64,000 nucleotides of DNA. It comes from Botryosphaeria dothidea. Its lineage: Eukaryota > Ascomycota > Dothideomycetes > Botryosphaeriales > Botryosphaeriaceae. A program made the position numbers and the translations under genes. The stretch spans positions 2,852,001-2,916,000 of the forward strand of contig WWBZ02000051.1 of NCBI GenBank assembly GCA_011503125.2, read 5' to 3'. This document shows positions 1-11,300 of the stretch, one piece after another. Numbering within the stretch: the stretch's first letter is position 1; every line of letters begins with the position of its first letter. The notes below the pieces were generated by a model. The model made no database searches and was not told where the DNA came from. It saw only the letters and a program-made list of their open reading frames with translations.

Positions 1-701
1 GAGGCTGTGCGCGGAGTCGCCGCGAAGGGTAGGGCAAAGGGCAGGCGGGCCGATAGCGACGAGTAGAGACCGGACAGCGTGGCCCGGATCCACGAAGGGG
101 AGGTGGTGGATGAAAGGGTGGAGAAGGCCGAGTCGGCCGAAGCGGCGTGTAGCGGAAGGTAGTGCTGGTATTTGCGGACGTAGCGGCGGTGGAGTGGTAG
201 GAGGACGAATGAGACAAGCACGTAGAGGAGGGCGGCGACTAGGAGGGGAATGAAGATGGTCTGAGGAATGGGTGCGGATTAGCAATGCGATGTTTGTCCG
301 GTGGTGGTGGTGGGCCCGGGCGGGTTGGTTGCTAGTCGGTTGGCTGGGTGCATGGCAGTCGTCTTGAGTCTTTGGGCGCGTGCCAGGAGAAGCGGCACGA
401 TGGGATTTGGAGGAGCGATCGGGGAAATGAGGGAGATTCCCATGGCACGGAAAAGTGAAGTCGCTATTGCATACCTTGATGAAAGACGAGAAGCCGGACA
501 TGGCGGCGGCGGCAGCGACGACGCGGAGAGGACGTCGAGTCCGGGGTAACGAGCGTGTACGGGCGTGAGGCGGCCAGCAGGAGGGAGAAGGACTAGCAGC
601 GCTGCTGCTATGAATAGTAGAGCCAGAGAGGCCAAGGCGGTCGCTGCTGCTCGTGTCCGTGTCCGGCGAGCTGACGCGCAATCAGCGCAGAGGAGCGACA
701 C
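1..701 (-). CDS. Membrane protein, partial (cut by window start)
   Basis: Two minus-strand coding-like blocks are visible. The upstream block (about 701 down to 475) has a hydrophobic helix rich in Ala/Leu, then a segment containing YPGLDVLSAS, and ends at a GTATGC donor. The downstream block starts after a CTCAG acceptor at 261-263 and reads from 260 to the window edge, with a second hydrophobic helix (FIPLLVAALLYVLVSFVLL) followed by a basic stretch. This looks like a two-pass membrane protein of a kind conserved in filamentous fungi. No function is recognised. Caveats: the two blocks do not join in frame with these splice sites, so a small exon or a different border is missing, and no in-frame ATG is visible, so the true start is in an upstream exon that I could not place. 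Confidence 0.4.
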
Positions 702-1391
702 TCAGCGCATCCGGGTGGTGCCTGAGGCTGAAGCCGGGCAGGCCGAGCGGGCTGGTCAGCAACGCGGTCAGCAGTGCGGTCAGCTCGGGAGTCTCGCAGG
801 GCTGCAGGACTGTCGGCGCACATGCGACGCTGCGGTGGGTTGCGGCTTTCAGCAGCGTCTGAGGTCGTGCTCGGCGCGGCTGTTCTGCGCCGTCACAGGC
901 TGGGCGCATTTTGGGCTTGCAGGGTTCCTGCCGCCGTTCAGCGCTCCGGCCACCAGCTCGACCTCCTGAAACGTGAGAGCAAGCGGCGGCCACTCTCTCC
1001 TGCACTGACCTCCACTCTTTCGACGCGCATCCCTATACGAAAAGGCGAACGACCTGGGCCATCTCCATGTGCGCCCATGCGCCGTGATTCTCTCCACCGA
1101 CACAGTCCAGAGCCCGCAGACTGCGCGCCCACAAACACCCTCTCTGCCCCCGAGAGGCGCCCTTTCGTCCGCTCCACCCCGTCGACGCAGACCGCTGTGC
1201 TCGACCCGTGCCCAGCACAACCGCCCAACCTCCGGCCGATTGGCGGAGCGCCGTGGACTCCAGACACTGAAGACCAGGGAACGCGGCCTTGACGCGCTGC
1301 CCTTTGGCGAAGACCTCTACCGCAGCGTCCGCTGCGAAACCCCCTCGGGGTCGCTGAACTCGAGCGCTCAGGAACCGCGCCGCCCAACGTC
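702..1391. promoter_or_regulatory. Divergent upstream region and formin leader
   Basis: This gap lies between the minus-strand membrane-protein block and the formin start. The part near 985-1380 is C- and CT-rich on the plus strand, typical of leaders of fungal genes. It may also hold the unseen first exon of the minus-strand gene. The open frames here carry no recognisable protein signature. Confidence 0.35.
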
Positions 1392-4300
1392 ATGTCCGAC
1401 AAGTCGCGCCAGTCGTCTGGCGGCAAGTCGTTCTTCTCGAGGCGCAAGAACAAAGACGACGTGCCCGAGACGCCTGGCCTGCCGCCAAACCTCAACCCAG
1501 GATCTTCGCGCCACCAGCACCGGTCGTCGGTCAACTCGCTCAACGGCTCGCCGAACAATCGCCCCATTTCGTACCTGCCCGAGCATGTTCAGTACGCCGG
1601 TGTCTTGACTAGCATACCCTACGACAGCGTGCCCCCCGACGGGCGCTCCCCTATCGCTGTCGATTTCCTGCCAAAAGACCAAAGCCCTGCCGCCGCCGCT
1701 GCTTCTCGCCGCGACCCGCTTCCACACCATTTGAATAAAGGTGGTATTGATTTTCACCAGTACCCTATATTTAGCCCCTCAGCGCCGCCGCCGCCGGGGA
1801 CGGCCGTGCCCCCGCGACCTCCGCCGCATGCCTCGGGCAACGCCATGGCCTCGAGTCAACCCGGCGACAGGGGCGTGTCCATGCAGCAGTGGGGAGGCGG
1901 GCGTCCGAGCACAAGTTCAGGGCGGCCGTATTCTCCCAACAACCACGGCTCCTCCTATGCCGCCACCGAGTCCTCCTACAACACTCGCGCCTCGTCGGAC
2001 CAGGCAAGCGTATACTCGAACCATTCTGGCCACCGCGATACAAAGAGCAGCATGGCAGACCGTGGTTTTGCCACCCTCGGTGTGGACCAGCATACACTAT
2101 TCCCCACCATTGGCGCTAATGGCAGGGGCGCCTCAATAGCCCCGGCGAATGCGGCCTCGTTCGACCCCGCCGGCTTCCACCTTCAGCGCCCCAACGACGA
2201 CCGTGAAATAGAGCACGAGTTCATGACGCTCATGCAAAAGCGTGGTTGGAACAGTTTGCCCGAGCAGGCGCGAAGGCAGATGGAGGCGTACCCTATATCA
2301 AAGAAATGGACTTTGGTGCACCAGGATCGGCTAGCAGAATGGCAAGGTGAACAGAGAAGAAGACAAAACGCCCGGCAGACGCAATTCAGCGTAGACGGGA
2401 TGGGTATTCTCGGTCGCGCAGATGAGGAAGGCAGTCCGGAATGGTATGTTCGGAAAGTGCTGGACAACTCGATCACGGCAAAGCAACTTCAGTCTTTGAG
2501 TGTCAGCTTGCGAACGCAGCCGATTGGATGGGTGAAGGCGTTTGTCGAGGCGCAGGGTCAGATTGCGTTAACAAACGTCTTGAATAAAATCAATCGGAGA
2601 CTGGGACAAGGTCCGGCACCCCCTCCAGGAGCGCAGGGCGTCACGGATAAGGATCTTGATCGCGAATATGACATTGTAAAATGTCTCAAGGCCCTTATGA
2701 ACAACAAATACGGTGCCGACAACGCATTGGCCTACCCTCAGATTGTCACGTCCCTTGCAGCATCTCTCGTCTCTCCCAGGCTCAACACCAGGAAGCTTGT
2801 CAGCGAAGTTCTCACTTTCTTATGTCACTGGGCGAATGGCCAGGGCCACGAGAAAGTCCTCCAAGCATTGGACCAGCTGAAACAGGCTCAAGGCGAAAAT
2901 GGACGGTTTGATGCTTGGATGCGTATTGTGGAGGTCACCGTCGATGGCCGTGGAAAGATGGGAAGTTTGGTCGGAGCCAGCGAGGAAGTCAGGAGCGGTG
3001 GTATTGGCTTCGAAAACCTGCTCATGGAGTACGCCGTTGCTTCGCTATTCCTCGTCAACATGATCGTCGACGCACCAGAGAGGGACCTCCAGTTGCGCGT
3101 GCACTTGCGTGCGCAATTCACAGCATGCGGTATCAAGCGCATCTTGACGAAGATGGAGGGCTTCCAGTACGAGGTCATTGATAAGCAGGTCGAAAGATAT
3201 CGGACCAACGAGGCCATCGACTATGAAGACCTGTTGGAGAGGGAGAACAGCAGCATGGTGGACAGCATTGAGGGAGAGGTCAAGGACATGAACGACCCGA
3301 GCCAGATTGTGGACGCCATCCAAAACAAGATCAACGGGACCAGAGCGCAGGATTACTTCCTCTCTGCCATGCAGCACATGTTGCTCATTAGAGATAATGA
3401 GGGCGAAGATCGGCTCCGTTTATTCCAGCTTGTCGACTCAATGCTCAGCTATGTTGCCATGGACCGCCGTCTTCCTGACATGGATCTCAAGCAGAGTCTG
3501 AACTTCACGGTACAGAGTCTGCTGGATAAGCTCTACACTGATTCCGAGGCCCGTCAAGCTCGTGATGAAGCCATTGAGGCACGCCAAATTGCTGATGCTG
3601 CAGTTGCAGAACGTGATGAGATGCGTGCTCAGCTCGAGCTCGGTGCTGATGGTCTTGTGGGCAAGCTGCAGAAGCAATTGGAAGAGCAGAACGCATTGCT
3701 CGAGCTTCGCGGAAGACAAATTAAGCAGCTCAAGGCTGAGCTGTCAGATCTGCAGACCGTGCGCGCCAAGGAGCTCCAGCGGAACGAGCTCGAGACGAGA
3801 GAGCTCTACCTCATGCTGCGCGATGCTCAGGATGTCGCGGCTTCTGCCGCCGCAAAGAAGGGTAAGGATGGCAAGCTTGGCCAGACTGATCCCGCCCTCA
3901 TGCAGGGTATTCTCGACCGCGAGAAGCTCCTCGACAAGCTTGAGATGCAGCTCGAGCGTGCGAAGACACAGGCGAAACTCGAGGGTAAGGTCTGGCAGGC
4001 GGTCGAGCCGGAAGATAAGCTGCGCGAGCTTCGCGAGAAGATGGATGGCTATGAGGAGGAGCGAAGCAAGGAAGACTTCTCTCGCGCCGACTACACCAAC
4101 AGCTACCTCGGATCCGTCAACCGCAAGCCTGTGCCGAAGAGGGCAACTGAGGACGACACGGATGCGGATGATGACGAAATGATCGTTGAGAAGCCACGTC
4201 TTGTAGAACTCAGACGCCCCAAGATTTCCTCGACTCAACAAGGCGCACTTCTCGGAGAAATTGCTTCCAAGGTCAAGAAGTTGGACGACAGTGACGACGA

Positions 4301-7021
4301 AGGAGATGAGGGTGATGATGGTGTTACAACTGGCCCCACACATCCCAGTGAGGACTCGGAATCCCCCAAGACGCCTGCGGACGGCGAGGAGAAGTTCGAT
4401 GGTCCTCCGCCGCCGCCTCCGCCGCCGATGCCTGGTGTCGATGGCGCCCCGGCCATGCCAGGCTTCAGCAATGCTGCTCCGCCGCCCCCTCCCATGCCTG
4501 GCATGAATGGACCTCCACCGCCACCGCCACCGCCCATGCCTGGCTTCGCCGGAGGCGCTCCCCCACCGCCGCCCATGCCTGGCTTTGCCGGGGCCGCTCC
4601 GCCACCGCCGCCGCCGCCGCCCGGAATGGGTGGCCCTCCTGCCCCCCCGCCACCACCCGGAGCGCCGCCGCTCCCTGGTGGCCGCCGTGGGCCTGGATTC
4701 TTGCCTCAGCCTGGTTACGCATCTACGCAAAAGGTTGGTCTTGCTGTTGCCAGGCCAAAGAAGAAGCTCAAGGCGCTGCATTGGGACAAGGTCGATACTC
4801 CGCAGGTCACCCTGTGGGCATCGCATGCTCCTACGTATGAAGCGAAGGAGGAGAAGTACAAGGAGTTGTCGAAGAGGGGTGTTCTTGACGAAGTCGAGAA
4901 GTTGTTCTTGGCCAAGGAAATCAAGGCAATTGGCAAGAAGCAGTCGGCAAAGAACAACAAGAAGCAGCTGATCTCGGGTGACCTCGTCAAGGCCTACCAC
5001 GTCTCGCTCGCCAAATTCAGCCAGTACTCTGTGGAAGAGATTACGCGCATGATCATCCACTGCGACAAGCCTATCCTGGAAAGCGATGTTGTGATGGAGT
5101 TCCTCCAGAAGAACGAGCTCTGCGTGATCCCCGAGAACGTCGCCAAACAGATGGCGCCGTACGCCAATGACTGGACTGGACCGGATGCTGCCAACGCGAC
5201 GCGCGAGTCTGATCCGAACGAGCTTACCCGAGAAGATCAGATTTATCTGTACACCGCGTACGAGTTGCACCACTACTGGAAGTCCCGTATGCGGGCTCTC
5301 GATCTCACGAGGACTTACGAGGCGGAGTACGACGAAATCTTCACCAAGCTCCAGGAGGTTGTCCGTGTGTCTGACTCGCTGCGCGACTCTGTGTCGCTGA
5401 TGAACGTTCTTGGGTTGATTCTGGATATCGGTAACTACATGAACGACGCCAACAAGCAAGCCACCGGTTTCAAGCTGTCCTCGCTCGCACGTCTTGGAAT
5501 GGTCAAGGATGACAAGAACGAGTCCACTTTTGCCGACCTCGTTGAACGTATCGTGCGCAACCAGTACCCCGAGTGGGAGGGTTTCGTCGACGAGATTGCC
5601 GGAGTCATTCCTGCTCAGAAGATCAATGTGGAGCAACTCTCGACCGATGCCAAGAAGTACATTGACAATATCAAGAACGTCCAGGCCAGTCTGGATTCGG
5701 GCAACCTGAGTGACCCCAAGAAGTTCCATCCCGAGGACCGGGTCAGCATTGTCGTCCAACGTTGCATGAAGGACGCCCGCCGCAAGGCCGAGGCGATGGG
5801 CGACTACCTCGAGGATATGAAGAAGACGTATGATGACATTCTGACGTTCTACGGTGAAGACCACACGGATGAAAACGCAAGGAGGGATTTCTTCGCAAAG
5901 CTGGCGGTGTTCGTTCAGGAATGGAAGGTATGTTGCATGCTTGCCCAAAAGTGCGTATCAGGTTTGCTGACTCTGCTATTTAGAAATCCAGGGAGAAGAA
6001 CGTCAGGTGGGAGGAGCAACGCCGTCGCAACGAGGAGTCTATGCGCCGCAAGGCCCAGCAGGCCCCGCGCTCCCCAACTATGGACGGCCCGCTCCTCAGC
6101 CCTGCGTCAACGGGCGCCATGGATACGCTGCTCGAGAAATTGCGTGCAGCCGCGCCACAGGCTCGCGATCAGCGCGACCGCCGCCGTCGTGCTCGTCTTA
6201 AGGATCGTCACCAGGTCCGTGTGGCCAGTGGCCAGAAGATCCCGGATATCGACCCAATCGATGCCGAAAAGGAAGACGGCAGCAGTGCAGCCAATGGCCT
6301 TCTCAGCCCCAACAGCATTGCTTCAGGAGAGACCAGTGGAGATGCAGGCGGAGAAGGTGAAGAGAAGGAGAAGCGGAACAAGGATGGCGGAAACAGTGAA
6401 GGCGAGGATATTGCAGACCGTGCCGCTGTCATGCTGCAAGGCCTCCGGGGTGATGGGACTGAAGTATCAGAGGTACCTGGCAGGGAGGACAGCATACGTG
6501 TCCGAAGGAGGAGAGAAAATGCGGGTACCGAGCGGGAGGCCAGGCGGAGAAGGCGAGCTCGTCAAGGCGGTAGCACGGTTGATGAGTCGATCAAGGAAGA
6601 GCCTGGCAGTCCGAAGGCAGGTGACGGTGACAACGGTACAGACTCACGGCCGGGTACTGGGTATTCGAGACCGGGAACTGCGCACACCGAAGCCACGACA
6701 ACAGACTCGGTTGCTGATTCAGAGCAAACGAAGCCGGACACCGAATCCGAAGCCGATGGAGAGAAGACGGCACTGCCTAGCCCGCCACCTGAGAAGCAAG
6801 ATGAAGATGAGCCGATGCCGGACGCGGACGACAAAGATGACGCTGACGCCGATTCCGCGGAGGCTGACGACGGAGCTAAAGCAAAGGAGGCGGAAGACAA
6901 GGACAAGGACGACGACCGACCGGAATCGCCGCTTCCTACCCCTGTTACTATTGTCAGCCCGCCTAGCCCAAGCAGCGAAGAAAAGAAAGAACTGCCGCCC
7001 GTACCCAAGGACGAAGATTGA
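1392..7021 (+). CDS. sepA: Diaphanous-type formin (SepA/Bni1 family)
   Basis: Nucleates and elongates unbranched actin filaments at hyphal tips and septa, downstream of Rho GTPases. Exons are 1392-5927 and 5984-7021; the 56-nt intron (GTATGT...TTTAG) is phase 0, giving about 1857 residues. Order: low-complexity N-terminus (1-265); GTPase-binding/FH3 region (about 270-650); coiled coil (about 720-900); FH1 with runs of six to eight prolines separated by MPG(F/M) (about 1004-1105); FH2 beginning near 1120 with KKKLKALHWDKVD and ending near 1500; and a C-terminal DAD-like segment near 1655-1690 (MLQGLRG followed by an Arg-rich cluster). The tail after DAD is acidic and Pro/Ser/Glu-rich. Start choice: first ATG, opening MSDKSRQSSGGKSFFSRRK, which fits fungal formins. 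Size and order match the SepA/Bni1 class. If the intron is retained the frame stays open to 7157 with an unrelated tail (see findings). Confidence 0.96.
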
Positions 7022-8620
7022 TCCCGGAGTAGCGGCGTTTATTTCTCTCCAAGATACCCCTTGTTCGCTGCTCGTCCCGCGGATTCCTATTTCCTGGTTC
7101 TCTTCGACCTTTAAATTTGATCCAGATACCCCAACTTACCCCCAACTGCGAACATAACAACTTTGTCTGGAAGAAACACTCCTTCCATTCCACCCCCACG
7201 CATTTTGTCCATAGTCTTCCCTTGTCCTTTATTGTTGGCTTAATGTTTTGTTTCTCATTCTCTGTACCTCCCAGCGCTCAGCTCGTAGGGCTAGATAGAG
7301 AGGTAACTTAGAATTGGCCGTTTGCTCATTGGCACTTCTACCACAACATCACCTACCCAAGAACCGCGTGTGTTTACTTTTCGGCTGCTTTGGCATTCTC
7401 CTCGAGTTCCCCGTTTTGTGTGTGATCTTTCTTTTTTGTCTTCTCAGTCGTCATTGCGTGAGGTTCCCTTGGCATAGCGTGTCGCGTTCAAGGTGCTTAG
7501 TGTTTGGCTGGCTTCTTTTTAAGTCCACTTTCTGTTCTATTTTATTTTATTCTCTGGCTTTCGCGCCTCACAACCGCAACTTTTTTCATACAGTTTTCTT
7601 TTAATTTCCTCAGCGACTTCGACTTTTCTTTTCTCTTCTGGTTCAAAGGAAGGACGGATGAAGGCGAACGAAGAACACAAACGGACTATGAGATGTACGT
7701 TCTCGGGAAACGTTCGCGACGGATTACTTTACTATTACTCTACAACTGAACACATACATTTCTTCCCCGCTTCTTGATCTCTTTACTCTTTCCTTTCTCT
7801 CTATCACCTTGCGTAGGCTAGGGTTATTGCATTGGAACCATTTTTGGACACGCTGGCTGCATCGGAAATTATGTGTTGTAAGAGTGAAGAATAGAATGCC
7901 GAGGTATGGCAGGTGCTTGGAGATATGTTATGGAGAAGAGACGCATTGTATGTATAAGCCAGAGTTTGCCGGGGTTTCTTCTCCCAGGGTGCTTGTCTTT
8001 CTGGTTACGTATGAATGCGTGGACGCATATATGTTTTGATTCTGAATGCAATGTCGCTTTCATTTTCGTTGCAAATTCTCTTCATCATGGCCAGCGTGAC
8101 TCTGCCTCACTTCTCGTACCATGCACAGCGTATGTGTGGGAAGCGTCTAGCGTCGCCCTGCAGGAATTAGGTGGTAGGGAACAGGATTGACTCTCGGTGC
8201 AGAGATATATATATATATATTTGTGGATGCCCAGCGGATCGGCAAGAAAATCTGTCTGGAAGGCAGGTGATCGAAGAGACGACTGATCTCGGCAATAAGT
8301 TTACAGCTGTACGAGAATTACCTGACATCCGATCGGGTTGCTGCGGAGAGAATCTCTGCGAAAGTCAGTGTGGATGCCTGTTTCTTCACCCTCTTACGTC
8401 ACCTAACTTCCCTTATTGGGTTTAGCAGCGCAGCAAAGAACGTCTCTCTCCCACGCTCTACCAACATCTCCTCACCGACGACGCCCTCCTCCACACTCCA
8501 ACAACTTCTCCCCGTCATCTCGATCGGACAATCATCCTCGCATACAACCGCTTCCACTCCACTTGCAAGACCTTCCTCACACCTGTCAACTAGTGAGCGA
8601 GTGGCACTGCCAACGACACC
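7022..8620. other. Gap after formin; T-rich 3' region and TA microsatellite
   Basis: The first about 700 bases are T- and CT-rich on the plus strand and probably hold the formin 3'UTR. A perfect (TA)n run sits near 8206-8220. Bases 8430-8620 are C-rich and fit the leader of the next gene. The short open frames here look like translated UTR (Phe/Ser/Leu-rich) and I see no gene. Confidence 0.5.
8206..8220. repeat. TA dinucleotide microsatellite
   Basis: An uninterrupted alternation of T and A lies in the intergenic gap between formin and the DUF7918-like gene. It is a simple repeat, probably length-variable between strains. Confidence 0.85.
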
Positions 8621-9897
8621 ATGCGTAACGAAAACATCGAGGTGTTTCTGAGACGCGTTGGCCCACAGCCGACGAAATACATGGAATACACACACCCAGA
8701 CCAGGTTCGGAAGTTTCAGTCGCAGACCACGCAATGCTACGTCGAGGCCAAGACCGACGAGCGATTTCAAATACATGTGCGCCTGCTTCAAAGGTTCAGG
8801 TACTACACGGCGAGCTGCGTTGAGATTCGCCTCTGGCTGGATGCACACAAGGAGCCTGATGTCTACCTGTGCAAAAAGGTCCGCATTCCAGCTGACGGCA
8901 AGAAGCACTTCGAATACACCCTGAAGGACTTTATGGTTCAGATCGGTGATCACTGGGAGAATGGAAAGTTGTGCTTCGGAGATGTGCAGATCGGTGGGTC
9001 CATTGCCTTCTTCCTCTTGCCAAAAAGAGATTCAAGAACTGACTTCGTTTTGTTGCCAGACGAGGATAAGGACAAGATGTTTAGGAGATCCGAACTGCGC
9101 GATCGCTCGAACAAACTTGGCACAATTACTGTTTCTGTCCAGCGCGGTCGTCAGGATGCTGATCCTTCCAACATGGCCGAGCCCGAGTCGGTTGCGCTTG
9201 ACGGGGTCGTCTCGCCCGCCGACCACCTCAAGGGTATCACACATCACGTCAAGTAGGGCTACCATACACCCTAGCTGGCGAGGAGTGTTATATACTGAAT
9301 AGTCACCCTAGGACCGTGGGAAACCGTCCCGTCGAGAATCCCGAGAACGACAAGTCGAATCTCTTCAAGCGGACTGCAGGACCACACGGAGAACGCTGCT
9401 ATTTCGAGTTCCGCTATCGTTCTCGCGGTAAGTCGAGGTCCCCATGTATTTCATGGGCAAGCTGATACACGCACACAGAGCAGCTAAAGCGTCTGGGAAT
9501 GATGGATGAGGAGGGAAAGCGCATCGATCTCAATGTGGACGATGGCGACGGCGGGGAACTCCCTGTCATCCCGGCCATGAGATCTTCCCCTCCCGTCTCC
9601 AGCCCGCTTGTGGGATACAAGCGCCGCGCGGAGAATTTGGATAGCTCGCCTTCTCCGGCCGCGAAGAAGCGCAGCGTTGTCCAGACAATCGATCTCACAG
9701 GCAGCGCTTCCCCAGCATCAGCCTCGGCTCCCACGGCAAGCTCTCCGGAGAACATGAGCGAGACTGAGTTGCAGATGGAGATGCGGCGCTTGGAGGTGCA
9801 ACAGCGTCAGTACGACCTCGAACAGAAACAGCTGGAGGCAGAGAAGAAGATGCTGGACTACAAGATCCAGTTGGAGAAGCTGAAGAGAGGCCAGTAG
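8621..9897 (+). CDS. DUF7918-like fungal protein with C-terminal coiled coil
   Basis: Exons 8621-9252, 9312-9427 and 9479-9897 give 388 residues. Introns are 59 nt (GTAGGG...CCTAG, phase 2) and 51 nt (GTAAGT...CACAG, phase 1). The N-terminal two thirds has the pattern I associate with the fungal DUF7918 domain: CYVEAKTDERFQIHVRL, a Trp-containing strand (IRLWLDA), and the closing segment with CYFEFRYRSREQLKRLG, which is only rebuilt when both introns are removed; this supports the exon model. After it come a Ser/Pro linker with a basic patch (AAKKR), a short IDLTGS segment that resembles a SUMO-interacting motif, and a Glu/Gln/Lys-rich coiled coil at about 345-388. The function of DUF7918 proteins is unknown. 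The basic patch and coiled coil would fit a nuclear role, but that is inference. Confidence 0.8.
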
Positions 9898-10170
9898 GTC
9901 AGGGGAGAGCTCCCTGTTGGACATTTGGGAGATTGGCAGAACCCTGATCAACAACGGGGTTTCAAGCAAAGAGGGTGTAGTAATTATTGGATGGCTTCAA
10001 GCATCTGCGTGGATGAATGGGAGGAGTTGACTAAACTAAAGAGTGCATTCCCAACCCAAATGACCTACGCGTCCGAACAAGTAAGCGTCCTGATCTCTAA
10101 TCAGGATCAAAGTGCTGTATCCAGAAACCGATATGCACCTGCCATACGATCTATCGCTGATCGAGAAATG

Positions 10171-11001
10171 TTACCATGGGGGCCATCGGTGAACCCTCCG
10201 AAGAAATGACAGTATCCCTCTGCTGGTTGTTGTCGATTTAAAAATCGGATTCGGATTCAGCGGTGTCTGTATTGTTCGATGCTGATTGAAGGTGGTAGGA
10301 ACGGGATGAGCGGTGGCTTTGCTAGTGAAGTCGATGCGTCTGGAAAAGATGGCGATCATCCCGTCCACACCTTCAAGCGCGCGCTCAATGTTGACGTCGT
10401 CCTGATGAGCCTGGGCGCGGAGATTGGCGATAGCAACGCGAACGCCATCCCATAACTTTCGGGCCTCTTGTTGGCTCTGCAGGTGGCTCATGGGCGGGTA
10501 TGTGACTGGGCCTCGGGTTAGATTATCGCCGTCATCGTCTGGCTCTTCCCACCACATGATCCCACCCAGCGGCCCTGATCCGCCTACTTGTCGCATCCCG
10601 GTGGTCGCCTCTCGCAGCTTTGCCACTTTCAGCTTGACGTCCAGACAGCGGTGGCACCACGGAGGTCGAACCTTTGGGAGCTGGTTGATGTTGTCGTCTT
10701 CGAACATTCTCTCGATGTAGGTAAGGTGGCCACACTCGGTGGCATATACCCAGCATTCATGTGGCCTGTTCCAGTATCGACGCCTGGCCGGCTCGGAGGG
10801 CTCTCGTAAGGGGCCAGGTGGAAGGGAGTACTGATAAGTGTACTTGCGAGCCGCTGGAGCGTAGTTGTGGATATGGGGTGCGGAAGATGAACTGGCGTCG
10901 GTCTCGTAGCGTGTGGTGGAAAAACTTGTGTGCTCTATGTAGGTCGCGCTGTGAGTATGCCGCCTGTGAGGGCGTATTTTGATACCATCGACAGATTGCA
11001 T
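10171..11001 (-). CDS. Unrecognised Cys/His-containing protein
   Basis: A single open frame; the first true ATG is at 11001, giving 276 residues (the frame is open upstream to 11076 without another ATG). I do not recognise the family. The middle holds a compact Cys/His/Trp-rich part: ECWVYATECGH, then about 25 residues later PPWCHRC. This C-x6-C-G-H ... C-x2-C spacing could bind one zinc ion. It is followed by a segment rich in charged residues and a predicted helix near ARKLWDGVRVAIANLRAQ. The N-terminus is His/Thr/Ser-rich and the C-terminus is basic and looks disordered. The gene ends tail-to-tail with the DUF7918-like gene, 273 bases away, and is tandem with med6. It could be a clade-specific protein; an unseen upstream exon is possible. 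Confidence 0.5.
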   Translation of the reverse strand: MQSVDGIKIRPHRRHTHSATYIEHTSFSTTRYETDASSSSAPHIHNYAPAARKYTYQYSLPPGPLREPSEPARRRYWNRPHECWVYATECGHLTYIERMFEDDNINQLPKVRPPWCHRCLDVKLKVAKLREATTGMRQVGGSGPLGGIMWWEEPDDDGDNLTRGPVTYPPMSHLQSQQEARKLWDGVRVAIANLRAQAHQDDVNIERALEGVDGMIAIFSRRIDFTSKATAHPVPTTFNQHRTIQTPLNPNPIFKSTTTSRGILSFLRRVHRWPPW

Positions 11002-11300
11002 CGTGGTTGAGCCGCATATGGGTTGGATATGGATGAGAAAGCTTGGAGAAGGTGAGAGACCAACGCCGCCTTCCACACCAAGCCCTCACGGAAGGAGCAT
11101 TATCACGACATGTGGCTCCCATGCGTCTTCTTGAAATGGTATAAATTAAAGATGTCCGAAAAATGGCCTGAAAAGATTCGAACTCAACAGGGAAGGAGAA
11201 ATCATTGGGTATCAATTAATCGGTTCTCTAACTCACTCTAACGCCATCGCTATGCATTTCGTAGTCCAAACCATCTCTCGGCATCAAGATGGTATACATC

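Noticed and set aside
3744..5948. 734-codon open frame on the minus strand
   Set aside because: It lies wholly antisense to the formin coding sequence and its composition mirrors the formin codons; it is a shadow frame, with no domain of its own.
11150..11250. Possible tRNA, from a GTTCGAATC-like B box on the minus strand near 11170
   Set aside because: The flanking bases do not form a T stem or an acceptor stem, and no matching A box with D arm was found.
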